A stretch of DNA of 30,806 bases from Clostridium sp. CAG:288. Its GTDB lineage: Bacteria > Bacillota_I > Bacilli_A > RFN20 > CAG-288. The position numbers were made by a program, and so were the translations under genes. Shown here one piece after another: positions 16,175-24,418 of the stretch. Numbering within the stretch: the stretch's first letter is position 1; every line of letters starts with the position of its first letter. The notes beneath the pieces were generated by a model. That model was not told the DNA's origin. It worked only from the letters and a program-made list of their open reading frames with translations, and made no database searches. The DNA is taken from contig FR898168.1 in the NCBI GenBank assembly GCA_000437395.1, positions 1-30,806 of the forward strand, read 5' to 3'.

Positions 16175-16825
16175 CTAAACTCCTCTTTTATCTTTATCCC
16201 AAATAATCTTGTGAATTTGAAGTTGCATCTTTACATCATTTAACTTGTTGTCTTTTAAAAAGTTAACAATTTCTTCAAATTCAATTCTTCCCCAAACAGG
16301 AGATATAAGACAATTTGCTTTATTTATTAAATCGTACTTTTTTATTATTTCTTTAGTTTTTTCTAAATCATCATAATCAGAAACAACAAACTTTATCACA
16401 TCATTTTTTCTTAACAAATCGTAATTTGTTAAATCAATATACTTTTCCATACCACTGCCTTTTAATTTATAGTCCAAAGTAAATGTGACATTTGGAATAT
16501 TTAAATAAGGAGCTATATTTATACTACCATTTGTTTCAATTTCAATTCTGTTTCCAATATTTGATAGTTCTATCATTAGTTCTTTTATTTCGTTTTGAAT
16601 CAATGGTTCTCCACCAGTTAAAGTAACGTTTTTTACTCCAGTAGATTTAACATATTTAACTAATTCATCAATACTCTCTTCAGTATATATAGGATTTATA
16701 AAAGAATATTTTGTATCGCAATAAGAACAGCGAAGATTGCAATTTGCAAAACGAATAAAAACTGCTAATTCACCGCTTCTAAGGCCTTCTCCATTAATAC
16801 TAACAAACTTTTCTACTACTCGCAT
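16175..16825 (-). CDS. queE: 7-carboxy-7-deazaguanine synthase QueE
   Basis: Radical-SAM enzyme that contracts the pterin ring of 6-carboxytetrahydropterin to give CDG. The 216-residue product has a CxxxCxxC iron-sulfur motif (C29, C33, C36 in ANCNLRCSYCD), the SAM-binding TLTGGEPL segment and a shortened TIM-barrel core, as in other QueE proteins. The substrate-binding N-terminus SINGEGLRSGELAVFIRF is typical. It overlaps queD by 10 bp and lies one base before folE, within the same operon. Confidence 0.95.
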   Translation of the reverse strand: MRVVEKFVSINGEGLRSGELAVFIRFANCNLRCSYCDTKYSFINPIYTEESIDELVKYVKSTGVKNVTLTGGEPLIQNEIKELMIELSNIGNRIEIETNGSINIAPYLNIPNVTFTLDYKLKGSGMEKYIDLTNYDLLRKNDVIKFVVSDYDDLEKTKEIIKKYDLINKANCLISPVWGRIEFEEIVNFLKDNKLNDVKMQLQIHKIIWDKDKRGV

Positions 16826-17214
16826 ACATACCTCGCACAGTTATTCGGCGTTTCGTATACGCAAACTTCTTTAACTGAATATTTCTTTGACATTTCTTCA
16901 AATATATATTTCGAAAAGTTCTCAGCCGTCGTTCTAAACTCAACAACTCTCAAAACAAATTGTTTATTTAAGAGATCAAATAACTTTTTGTCAAGAGAGC
17001 CTTTTTCAACAATAAAAGAGTGATCAAAATAATCGCATAAGTCTTTTATATCTTTTTTAAAATCACCGAAGTCCACTAACATGCCATTAGTAAGTTCACC
17101 TTTAATAGTGACAACTACTCTCCATCTATGACCGTGGATATTCTTACACTTGCCTTCATAATTTGTTAGAAAATGGGCCGCATCAAATGACGATTCACTA
17201 GTAATTAAATGCAT
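16816..17214 (-). CDS. queD: 6-carboxytetrahydropterin synthase QueD
   Basis: Converts dihydroneopterin triphosphate to 6-carboxy-5,6,7,8-tetrahydropterin, releasing acetaldehyde. The 132-residue product of the PTPS fold shows zinc ligands H14 (FDAAHFL) and H27/H29 (NIHGHRW), catalytic C23 (GKCKNIHGH), D64-H65 (FDHSF) and E121 (ETPNNCARYV). The start at 17214 has an ideal AGGAGG at 17220-17225. It is the first gene of the que operon, immediately behind a terminator hairpin and a preQ1-I-like aptamer, so the whole operon is probably shut off by its product. Confidence 0.96.
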   Translation of the reverse strand: MHLITSESSFDAAHFLTNYEGKCKNIHGHRWRVVVTIKGELTNGMLVDFGDFKKDIKDLCDYFDHSFIVEKGSLDKKLFDLLNKQFVLRVVEFRTTAENFSKYIFEEMSKKYSVKEVCVYETPNNCARYVCE

Positions 17215-17225
17215 ATTTACCTCCT

Positions 17226-17342
17226 AAATAAAAAGTGGGATTAGCTAGATGCAAAAATCCCACATAAAATATTTATTAAAGGATAATGCCCTAGTTTTAT
17301 TTATAGACAGGATGGTACAAACGAACTGTCTTTCTTAACCCA
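17226..17342 (-). promoter_or_regulatory. preQ1-I riboswitch with intrinsic terminator
   Basis: Leader RNA of the que operon. The aptamer stem is AGACAG/CUGUCU (minus strand; plus 17326-17331 and 17305-17310) with a 15-base loop beginning UUCG and ending ACCAUC, followed by an A-rich tail ending AAAACUAGG (to about 17289). The short stem, UUC at the loop start, ACCAUC and the ACUAGG tail match what I recall of the preQ1-I class. Downstream is an intrinsic terminator, GTGGGATT/AATCCCAC (17235-17263) plus TTTTTATTT, just before AGGAGG. GCAUUAUCC (17281-17289) can pair with the terminator's 5' half (17251-17260) as an antiterminator. PreQ1 binding should favour termination. The terminator is certain; the class assignment is likely. 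Confidence 0.8.
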
Positions 17343-17346
17343 CGTT

Positions 17347-17375
17347 AATATAACAAATAGAAGTGATAAATTCAA
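17347..17375 (-). promoter_or_regulatory. que operon promoter
   Basis: On the minus strand, TTGAAT (plus 17370-17375), 17 bp, TATATT (plus 17347-17352). Transcription would begin near 17340, just ahead of the aptamer stem. Confidence 0.65.
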
Positions 17376-17385
17376 TTAAATTATA

Positions 17386-17925
17386 TCAAATTTCAATAAT
17401 TTCAAATTTATGTCCTGAAAAATGAATAAGTTTATTAAAAATATCATCTGTTTTCAATTTCATATAACAAGTTTTTGTTCCATCGCTACAACCGTAAAAT
17501 TCGTTTTTTAAAACATCTGAATCTATTACTAAATGAACATCTTTAGCACTTTCTAAAAGAATACTAAAAATAGAACAACATCCTATTTCAGTATGAAGAA
17601 GAGTTTTCATTATTTCTTCACTAGCAAAAGAAACTCGAGAAATATTTAAACTCTTAGAAAAATTTTTTGTATTAAATCTTTTGTTTGCTGACATTAATAA
17701 CAAATAAAATTTCGTTTTTTGTTGGTTTGCTAAAAATAATGTTTTAACTATATCAACATTTAATTTCTTATCTGCTTCAAGACAATCAGTCATAGTAATT
17801 AGTTCATCTGTATCAATTCTTTCATATTTAATATCAAGTTTTTCTAAAGTATCGAAAGCTATTTTTTCTAAATCACTTTTATACTCTTTAGGTTTACTTG
17901 TATATATTTCACTTATATAAGGCAT
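17386..17925 (-). CDS. ProX/YbaK-type tRNA editing deacylase
   Basis: 179-residue protein of the prolyl-tRNA editing (INS-like, YbaK/ProX) superfamily; family members hydrolyse mischarged aminoacyl-tRNA in trans, typically Ala- or Cys-tRNA(Pro). The order of motifs fits the ProX subgroup: an N-terminal helical segment with DTLEKLDIKYERIDTDEL, the lysine in VKTLFLANQQKTKFYLLLMSA, the GCCSIFSIL segment in place of the usual GxVSPFGL, and the VIDSDVLKNEFYGCSDGTKTCYMKL terminal strands. It lies 11 bp after yjjW and may be co-transcribed, but a functional link is not evident. No visible terminator follows, so read-through into que is possible. Confidence 0.8.
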   Translation of the reverse strand: MPYISEIYTSKPKEYKSDLEKIAFDTLEKLDIKYERIDTDELITMTDCLEADKKLNVDIVKTLFLANQQKTKFYLLLMSANKRFNTKNFSKSLNISRVSFASEEIMKTLLHTEIGCCSIFSILLESAKDVHLVIDSDVLKNEFYGCSDGTKTCYMKLKTDDIFNKLIHFSGHKFEIIEI

Positions 17926-17936
17926 AAAAACTCATT

Positions 17937-18779
17937 TTAAATAATTACAGCACTATCACAACCATTTAAATGTGCAATTTCTTTTAGTTCATTAAGTTTT
18001 GCATCATCAACAATTACTCTTCCAAAAGTATTTATTCCTTTTTCGTTAACACCAAAATATCTATATTTTAATAATTTATAACGTACTTTTGACTTTATAA
18101 TTTTTGAAACTGCGCTAACAGTTTTGATATTTTCCTCATCATATTTTGGTAATATAACCGTTCTAACTTCTTCAAGTTTATTTTTTTCTAATAAGAAATT
18201 TAGATTTTTTAAAACAATATCGTTTGTTTTACCAGTTAAATAAGTGTGAAATTTGGGATCAATTGCTTTAACATCAAGCATTACACCATCACTTATATCT
18301 ATTAAATCTTCTAATTCAGTTAAATCGTTAGCACCATTTGAATCTATTAAACAAGTTAATCCAAGTTTTTTTACTTCAATAAATAATTCCTTAAGAAACA
18401 AATAATAGTTTGTACATTCTCCACCTGAAACAGTTATTCCTCTAATAAATGGAGAAACTTGTTTGATTTTATAAACCAACTCTTCAACTGTCATAATTGT
18501 TATTTTAGGACTAGCACTATGAGTACAAACATGAATACATGTATCACAATTGACACAAATATCTTTATTCCATATTACTTTTTTATTTTCGTTAAAACTT
18601 AATGCCTTTACAGGGCAAGTTGATATGCATTTACCACATGATATACATGCGTTAATAGTTTCTGGATTATGGCAATATAGACATGAAAAAGGACATGTTT
18701 GAAAAAATATTGCCATTCTATTTCCTGGCCCATCAACATTAGAGAAATTAATTATTTTATTTATCTGTGCTTGTTCCAT
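17937..18779 (-). CDS. yjjW: YjjW-family glycyl-radical enzyme activase
   Basis: Radical-SAM enzyme that installs the glycyl radical on its partner. The 280-residue product has the activase CxxxCxxC (C29, C33, C36 in TCPFSCLYCHN) followed by a bacterial ferredoxin-type insert with two four-Cys clusters (C45, C48, C51, C55 and C75, C78, C81, C85), as in YjjW and other class-II activases. A SAM-binding TVSGGE segment follows. The start overlaps the glycyl-radical enzyme gene by 23 bp, which firmly pairs the two. Ribosome binding is weak, so translation probably depends on coupling. Activity requires anaerobic conditions. The symbol follows E. coli naming because of the paired YjjI homologue. 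Confidence 0.88.
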   Translation of the reverse strand: MEQAQINKIINFSNVDGPGNRMAIFFQTCPFSCLYCHNPETINACISCGKCISTCPVKALSFNENKKVIWNKDICVNCDTCIHVCTHSASPKITIMTVEELVYKIKQVSPFIRGITVSGGECTNYYLFLKELFIEVKKLGLTCLIDSNGANDLTELEDLIDISDGVMLDVKAIDPKFHTYLTGKTNDIVLKNLNFLLEKNKLEEVRTVILPKYDEENIKTVSAVSKIIKSKVRYKLLKYRYFGVNEKGINTFGRVIVDDAKLNELKEIAHLNGCDSAVII

Positions 18780-20280
18780 AAATCTTACGATCTAAGGCTT
18801 TACCTTTTTCTTTTGCGCCTTTACCAAAAATAGTACAGTTATTTATTGATTGTTTTCCATTAGTTAATTTATCAATTTCACTCTTTTTAACAAGATAACC
18901 TGTAACTCTAACTACATCGTTATCACAATTATAAGCCGTGAAATAACGCATTCCTTTTTCAAAAGATCCATTGATTATATCTAAAATAGCTTCTTTTGAA
19001 TTTAACCACGTTTGATCAAATTTAAATATATCACCTACACCACATGGAAAATATTTATGAAGAGTTGATTCAATTTGCAAATGTTCAAATAAATCTGGTT
19101 CATAGCCAATTGGAACACGACAACCAGGTGAATTATCAGTTCCATCTGAATCGATGCCAACTTGAGCGTGCATCAAATAGTGATTATCACATTTGCTGCA
19201 ATATAAACCATGATGAGCATTAACTTGATCTTCAATTGCTTTTAAAACTCTGTCGGCTAGTTTTAAAGCCTCAACGTTATGTCCAAAGCCTTTTGATTTA
19301 TCTTTAATTCCTAAAAGAGTGTTGACACATTCAGCAACACCAACTAAGCCAACCATGCCAGTAAATTTTTCTCTTTCAACAAATCCTTCTTTAACTAAGA
19401 AATTAGATTTGAAAAAACTAGAGTCTTCAACGATAAATTTAATTCTTTGATCAATTATTTCAAGAATTAAATTAACATATTTTGGTAAAACGTTATTAAA
19501 GAAATCGTCAATATCTTTTGCCTCAGTACTTATTTCATATAGTCTTAATCGTGGTAATGTATAACCACCACCTCCGATATTTAAGGCGTTATAGCAACTG
19601 GCAATAGCATAAGGAATATCTTTATGCTCAGCACTATACATTTTATGATTTGCAAAAGAAGGTTTAGATGTTGCTAGCATAGTATCAATTGAAGCAATAG
19701 CTAAGTCATGTGGAGTTATATCCTTATCATATAACAATGTGATATTTGGTATTGCTAATTGCATTTCTTTAGTTAAGTCTAAAATAATTCTAGTTATTTT
19801 ACTATCTTTAGGACCAATATTAGCATGAACAAAAGAATCGCATAAAGTTTTGTCGATATGTTTTAAAAATAATCTTAAAATTTCTTTTGTTTGAGGACTG
19901 TCAGCTTCGTTTTCAAATGGTTCAAAAATATCTGTAAAGTTTCCTAAATAAACAGGATAAGAAGTAATTGATGGAACATGCTTATAAAATATAAGAAGAT
20001 TATTGCATGCTTCTAAAATATTTTTAGCTGGTTCAAGTTCTAAAAATACACAACCATTTTTCATTAATAAGCTATAATCTGGAAGAATATATCTAGGTCT
20101 ATAAGGAGCTAATCCTTCGTTTAAATCACAAACTTTTCCCTCTTTTAAAGCTTTTATCCATAAAGGATTTCTAGATAAAGTTTTGTCTTCACTTTCAGCT
20201 AATCTTGCTAAAGCTAAAACTTGTTGAGAATAAGTTAATGTCTCATCTGAAATAATTTCCATTACTTTGCTTTTTTCCAT
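18757..20280 (-). CDS. yjjI: YjjI-family glycyl-radical enzyme
   Basis: Glycyl-radical enzyme of the short YjjI (DUF3029) type, 507 residues compared with 700-850 for pyruvate formate-lyase. Its reaction is not established. Visible: the probable thiyl Cys229 in AIASCYNALNIGGGGYTLPR, and the glycyl-radical loop VVRVTGYLV with Gly461 near the C-terminus (consensus RVxGY). A CxxC (361-364, CSKCDNHYLMH) could bind zinc or iron. The start at 20280 follows AAAAGGAG. It is first in a unit with its activase and the ProX-type protein. In E. coli, yjjI-yjjW lie beside the deo operon, and deoC is in this same window, which hints at a deoxyribose- or nucleoside-linked substrate; this is inference only. 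Confidence 0.88.
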   Translation of the reverse strand: MEKSKVMEIISDETLTYSQQVLALARLAESEDKTLSRNPLWIKALKEGKVCDLNEGLAPYRPRYILPDYSLLMKNGCVFLELEPAKNILEACNNLLIFYKHVPSITSYPVYLGNFTDIFEPFENEADSPQTKEILRLFLKHIDKTLCDSFVHANIGPKDSKITRIILDLTKEMQLAIPNITLLYDKDITPHDLAIASIDTMLATSKPSFANHKMYSAEHKDIPYAIASCYNALNIGGGGYTLPRLRLYEISTEAKDIDDFFNNVLPKYVNLILEIIDQRIKFIVEDSSFFKSNFLVKEGFVEREKFTGMVGLVGVAECVNTLLGIKDKSKGFGHNVEALKLADRVLKAIEDQVNAHHGLYCSKCDNHYLMHAQVGIDSDGTDNSPGCRVPIGYEPDLFEHLQIESTLHKYFPCGVGDIFKFDQTWLNSKEAILDIINGSFEKGMRYFTAYNCDNDVVRVTGYLVKKSEIDKLTNGKQSINNCTIFGKGAKEKGKALDRKIYGTSTDK

Positions 20281-20425
20281 TGCTAAACTCCTTTTAATTA
20301 CTCTATATAAATACTATCACATTTATTAAAAATATTCTTCGAAAGTGCTACAATTAACGGTACATAATATTTTATCAAATAAAATTTTATGTTAAAATAT
20401 TAATAACAAAGGAGAATTCATTTCT

Positions 20426-20944
20426 ATGAAAAAATTTAAGAATTGTATACTATCACTCAGCGCAGTTTTATTGTTAGCATCATGCTATAGTGGAACCAAT
20501 GTCTCCATAGGAGTAGGCAATGGTAAAATACCTGATGATGCTATATATGCTAATTTTAGTGTTGCCGATTCATTTAAAGCTGGTTATAAAATTAGCGGAA
20601 AATTTACAGCTAAAAAGAATGCTAATTTAGAAACAAACTACGTTTTCGCTATCGCTGATAGTGATCCTGTATTTTCTTCATCATATAACGAATCAGTTTT
20701 ACTTAGATTAACTGGTGATATGATGAAAGCAACCAAAAAATCAAATGGAACATATGGCGGAGTTAAATTTTCTATTCAATTAACAAATTTGAGTTCTTAT
20801 TTCACAAAAACAAGTGAAAGTAAAGATGTATACTTTGTCCTCCGTGATGAAAATTATACGGATAGAACTGATATTACAAAAGTTAATTCAAGTCACTTTA
20901 ATTATACTTTTGACGGAACAACAGTAAAAATTGCACACGCTTAA
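20426..20944 (+). CDS. Small lipoprotein, unknown
   Basis: 172 residues with a clear lipoprotein signal: MKKFKNCILSLSAVLLLASC, lipobox LASC with Cys20 as the anchor. The mature region of about 150 residues is beta-rich by composition with no known motif; repeated Tyr/Phe-Ser-Asn stretches suggest a compact extracytoplasmic beta domain. The start follows AAAGGAG with an 11-base spacing. It is divergent from yjjI (145-bp intergenic region) and convergent with the M60 gene, sharing a bidirectional terminator with it. Confidence 0.75.
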   Translation: MKKFKNCILSLSAVLLLASCYSGTNVSIGVGNGKIPDDAIYANFSVADSFKAGYKISGKFTAKKNANLETNYVFAIADSDPVFSSSYNESVLLRLTGDMMKATKKSNGTYGGVKFSIQLTNLSSYFTKTSESKDVYFVLRDENYTDRTDITKVNSSHFNYTFDGTTVKIAHA

Positions 20945-20957
20945 TATTTAGAAATTA

Positions 20958-20985
20958 AAAGGATCTCGTTGAGATCCTTTTTAGT
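20958..20985. terminator. Bidirectional terminator
   Basis: Stem GGATCTC/GAGATCC (20961-20977) with a GTT loop, flanked by AAAA on the left and TTTTT on the right, so it works for the small lipoprotein (plus) and for the M60 gene (minus), whose stop codon lies in the right flank. Confidence 0.9.
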
Positions 20986-22054
20986 TACCTACAAATATAG
21001 AATCAATTGAAATTGTTCCTGATTCAACAACTATTTGTATAGTTTGTTTTTTCTTTGAACTTTCTATAGCATTTTTGAATATTATTTTTTCATTAACAGC
21101 AGAATTAATTTCAATCGTTTTTCCATTCACATAAATCTTAGCTCTAAATTTATCGCTTGTTTTACCGAATATAGCTAATCCAGTACTTCCTTTATTAACA
21201 GTAAATTTTATAGTACCACTACCTTTTACTACATGACCGTATGATGATAATTCACTATTATCAACTGTCCATTTACCATAATAGTTTAATTCGTTACACG
21301 ATATATTAGTTCCATCAAGTTCATATGAAAAATCAATTCTTGATAGGCATACATATTTATTTCCACTAGTTAGACTACTGTCAGTAACAACTATTTTTAC
21401 ATATCTGAAGCTACTAATTTTAAAGAAAGTAGATAGTTCAATACCGGTGCATTTTAAATCTTTAAATTCATCTATTAACGAATATGAAACATTATCTTTA
21501 CTTCCATAAATTTTAAAAGTCGTAGGAATGTGGTTAACACCAGAAGCTCTACCGACAAATCTCACTTTATTCCATGTTTTTTCTTCGCCTAAATCTAAAA
21601 CTAATTCAAATGGATTGTCGCTTGATAAAAAGTTACCTTTATTTGAATGATAGTAAGTAGAATCATCACCATCTAAAATATTGTCTATTTTAGTTGTATC
21701 ATCCCAAGAATCTTGATTTATAGATATTACTTTTTGATTTTGTGGATTTGTTTTATAAAATACTAAATTTTCAGTATATACGTATGGATACGCAATATCA
21801 GATTCAAAAGAATACTCTTCTATAATAGCATTCGAATTATATAAATAGTTCTTAGCAATTGATTGTGGTGCCTGTTCACTATTAGTCCATCCTAATTCCG
21901 TAAAGGCATCTGGGTGATTATTTGAAATCGTTATTTGCTTATACCATATAAGTTGTCCTTTTTTTGCTTCTATAGTTAAACAGTGATTTTCATCTAAATC
22001 GAATCCACCTTTATCACCTGAAAACTCTATTTTTTTTCTCATATTCTTTGCCAT
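20981..22054 (-). CDS. M60 peptidase C-terminal modules (out of frame with the catalytic part)
   Basis: Encodes the C-terminal 350 or so residues of the surface protease at 22014-24293, in a different frame. After the junction (IEFSGDKGGFDLDENHCLTIEAKKG) it contains the end of a lectin-like module, then a discoidin/F5-8-type-C (CBM32-like) domain from about residue 125 (NILDGDDSTYYHSNKG, FELVLDLGEEKTWNKVRFVG, FRYVKIVVTDSS), then a C-terminal beta domain (GTIKFTVNKGSTGLAIFGKTS) of unknown family. Discoidin modules commonly bind host glycans. The ATG at 22054 lacks a ribosome site, and the first residues (MAKNMRKK) come from the wrong-frame reading of the upstream domain. It is not an independent gene unless the frame break is bypassed. 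Confidence 0.75.
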   Translation of the reverse strand: MAKNMRKKIEFSGDKGGFDLDENHCLTIEAKKGQLIWYKQITISNNHPDAFTELGWTNSEQAPQSIAKNYLYNSNAIIEEYSFESDIAYPYVYTENLVFYKTNPQNQKVISINQDSWDDTTKIDNILDGDDSTYYHSNKGNFLSSDNPFELVLDLGEEKTWNKVRFVGRASGVNHIPTTFKIYGSKDNVSYSLIDEFKDLKCTGIELSTFFKISSFRYVKIVVTDSSLTSGNKYVCLSRIDFSYELDGTNISCNELNYYGKWTVDNSELSSYGHVVKGSGTIKFTVNKGSTGLAIFGKTSDKFRAKIYVNGKTIEINSAVNEKIIFKNAIESSKKKQTIQIVVESGTISIDSIFVGN

Positions 22055-24293
22055 CTAAAGATATATATAAAGCGTGATTTCCTCGACCTGCTCTTAAACA
22101 AATAGTGTATTTTCCATCTTCAGGAACAAGTATTTTACCATTTAAATAACCTATCTTATTAGCAGAAATATGATTCATAAATGTAGAACTTGAATTAGAT
22201 TCCTCCTTTTCGGTATATCCTTCAAAGTTTGCATTTAGCGCTTCATCTGGAGTGTTAAAAATTCTTTCTTCATAAGTATATAAAACTCTTTCAGGATCAG
22301 AATTTTTAAATCCTAAATTAATTGATAAAGTCACATCAGGAGTTTTAATCTCTGAGTTAATCAATTCTATCGTTACTTTTATTGTTCCACTATATCTTTT
22401 GCACTCTTTAGGATTATACTTATATTTATTATTGTTAATCTTTGTCAAAGTACCATTACTTGGTTTAGTTATCTTTTTAATTTTATATTCAAAGTCTTTT
22501 GGAACGTACAAATAATTATCTAGATCTAAAATAAATTCTTTATCTCTTTCAATCAAATATGGTCTGACAGTTTCAATATTTACTTCTTCTTTTCCACTAA
22601 AGAAATTTCTACCTGTTTGATATAAAGAGGCTATTGGTACAAAGACTGGAAGCGTACCATCAGTGTATTTTGCTTTGACATCTGCATCTATTGTAAGACC
22701 TAATACTTTTTCAAAATAATAAGTCATATCATAGCCTGTCGCTTTACATAAAGCCTCATACCAAGATGTCGGTGTGTACTTTTTGGCATCAAGCCTTGTT
22801 GCTTCTATAAACTTATCTACTCCAAATGAGTGAATAATATCGGCATAAACATTTAGGCCTTTATTTCCACTACCATAATTACTTAATGTCTCGCGTAAAC
22901 TTCTAGATGGATCGGTATATCTATTCCAACCAGAAAGCGTACTATCATCTTCACTTCTAGCTGAAGATATATCTGTATACAAAGCGTATGAAAGCAAGCT
23001 TGTAGCATTATTCGTCACTTCGTTTGTAGAAGCTCCCTCCATTCCATAGTTTTGGAAATGATGATTAAATTCATGAATAGTTCCCCAAAAACCGTTTTTA
23101 ACCATACCATTATAATCAAGTGCACCACTCATCCAATAAAGAGGAGCATTAACAGCTATTCGGCCACCGACAAACGCTACTGCTTCACCAGCTGCAACAA
23201 AAGGATCATAAATATATCCAACACCAGACTCTGCACTCGAATTAGTTGGAACTCTTGAAGAAGTTCGACATATCTTTTCCCACAAATCTCCAACTTTTAT
23301 TAAATTGTCATAATCAAAGTTAGCTCTACTTTTTGGTCCAGAGTGTCTAACTCCTTTGTCCCACACTTCAAAATCATAATATGGAGCAGACAATGTCTTC
23401 ATACGTTCAAATTCTTCGCGTGTTGTATAACCATGGATGTAGCATGGATATTCGACAGCACCAGAAATAGTGACGCTAAAAGAATCGTGTTTTTCAGGAT
23501 AAATATATATTGGACCACCTAACGGATTACCTACATAGGCTGTTGTACTTGTTATATTTAATGTGTTAGCGATATTAGGTAATCTTGAGAATATATTTTT
23601 ATCAGCTTTCCAAATATTGTTTCTAGTGTTTTTATGCGTCACCTGTCCAACCGCAACTTTTAGTGAGCCGATTTTTTCTAAATCACTCTTTGATATTTCT
23701 ATCTTTACTAATTCTCCAGGAGCAGCATACAAACCAGTAATATAGTTTCTCCATATTGTTGGATTAACATTTACTTTTCTTATAATTGCTTTTTCTGTAT
23801 CAGAAACGTTTCCTTCATACATATCTTTACTTGCTGTATGTTTATATAGTTTTTTACCTGTTGCTACTCCGTTTAAAATATAATTCCCGTTTTGATCAAT
23901 AGCATCATAATTTCCTTCATCAGCAAAAAGTTTATTTGCTTCAGCAATTAAGTTATCTTTTTCGGTATCGGAAATATTATCCAATTCTTTTCCATAAACA
24001 GGATATCTTTCACATATTCCTTCGTTATTATAATCTTTAGAAATATTTCTCTCTACATAACCTAAATCTTCGAAATTCTGTTGAACTTTTGTATTGTTTA
24101 AGTTTAACATTTCGTTTGAATATAACTTCTTTTGGCTTTTATTAAAAATAGATAATCCTACGCCAAAGCCAATAAGCAATATAGCTACAAATGAAAAAAT
24201 AATAATTTTTTTGAATAGTATATTATCTTTCTTTTCTACTTTTTTATCTTGTTTTGTATTTTTTACTTTGTTAACTTTGTTTTCTGTTTTCAT
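22014..24293 (-). CDS. Membrane-anchored M60 (enhancin/mucinase) metallopeptidase, N-terminal part
   Basis: Zinc metallopeptidase of the M60 family, several members of which cleave mucins and other O-glycoproteins. Numbered from the ATG at 24293 (the GTG at 24302 is less likely), the protein has a lysine-rich cytoplasmic tail, one transmembrane helix (about 28-50), and an extracellular part with the M60 core: TGLYAAPGELVKI (about 186-198), NPLGGPIYIYP, the zinc motif HEFNH at 407-411 and the ligand E425 in TNEVTNN. Beta-rich modules follow. The frame ends early at 22014 because of an eight-A run (22030-22037). With seven A it continues smoothly into the discoidin part, giving about 1,100 residues. 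A TTGCTC-17-TATAAT promoter lies immediately upstream. Confidence 0.85.
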   Translation of the reverse strand: MKTENKVNKVKNTKQDKKVEKKDNILFKKIIIFSFVAILLIGFGVGLSIFNKSQKKLYSNEMLNLNNTKVQQNFEDLGYVERNISKDYNNEGICERYPVYGKELDNISDTEKDNLIAEANKLFADEGNYDAIDQNGNYILNGVATGKKLYKHTASKDMYEGNVSDTEKAIIRKVNVNPTIWRNYITGLYAAPGELVKIEISKSDLEKIGSLKVAVGQVTHKNTRNNIWKADKNIFSRLPNIANTLNITSTTAYVGNPLGGPIYIYPEKHDSFSVTISGAVEYPCYIHGYTTREEFERMKTLSAPYYDFEVWDKGVRHSGPKSRANFDYDNLIKVGDLWEKICRTSSRVPTNSSAESGVGYIYDPFVAAGEAVAFVGGRIAVNAPLYWMSGALDYNGMVKNGFWGTIHEFNHHFQNYGMEGASTNEVTNNATSLLSYALYTDISSARSEDDSTLSGWNRYTDPSRSLRETLSNYGSGNKGLNVYADIIHSFGVDKFIEATRLDAKKYTPTSWYEALCKATGYDMTYYFEKVLGLTIDADVKAKYTDGTLPVFVPIASLYQTGRNFFSGKEEVNIETVRPYLIERDKEFILDLDNYLYVPKDFEYKIKKITKPSNGTLTKINNNKYKYNPKECKRYSGTIKVTIELINSEIKTPDVTLSINLGFKNSDPERVLYTYEERIFNTPDEALNANFEGYTEKEESNSSSTFMNHISANKIGYLNGKILVPEDGKYTICLRAGRGNHALYISLDGKEYEKKNRVFR
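22030..22037 (-). other. Eight-A run that breaks the M60 reading frame
   Basis: On the coding strand GAG-A8-TAGAG ends the first frame 15 nt later; with seven A it reads EKKIEFSGDKGG in a single frame. It could be a sequencing error, a real mutation, a phase-variable site, or a transcriptional slippage site. Confidence 0.7.
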
Positions 24294-24316
24294 AGGCACC
24301 ACACTTTACACAAAAA

Positions 24317-24345
24317 ATTATAAGTGAAAATATTTATGTGAGCAA
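24317..24345 (-). promoter_or_regulatory. Promoter of the M60 peptidase gene
   Basis: On the minus strand, TTGCTC (plus 24340-24345), 17 bp, TATAAT (plus 24317-24322); the predicted leader is only about 17 nt. Confidence 0.5.
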
Positions 24346-24382
24346 CACGGAGGCATAGTCTAAATTATTTTTTACTTTTTAC

Positions 24383-24408
24383 ACAATAAAAGCGCTTATG
24401 AAAAGCGC
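24383..24408 (-). terminator. Terminator of the GGDEF gene
   Basis: On the minus strand, GCGCTT/AAGCGC (24392-24408) with a 5-base loop, followed by TTTTATTG. Confidence 0.8.
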
Positions 24409-24418
24409 CGTTTAATAT

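Noticed and set aside
766..20349. Shared CACTTTCG octamer upstream of deoC and yjjI as a common operator
   Set aside because: It is only 8 bp, in a different relation to each gene, and without the inverted partner at yjjI; chance is sufficient.
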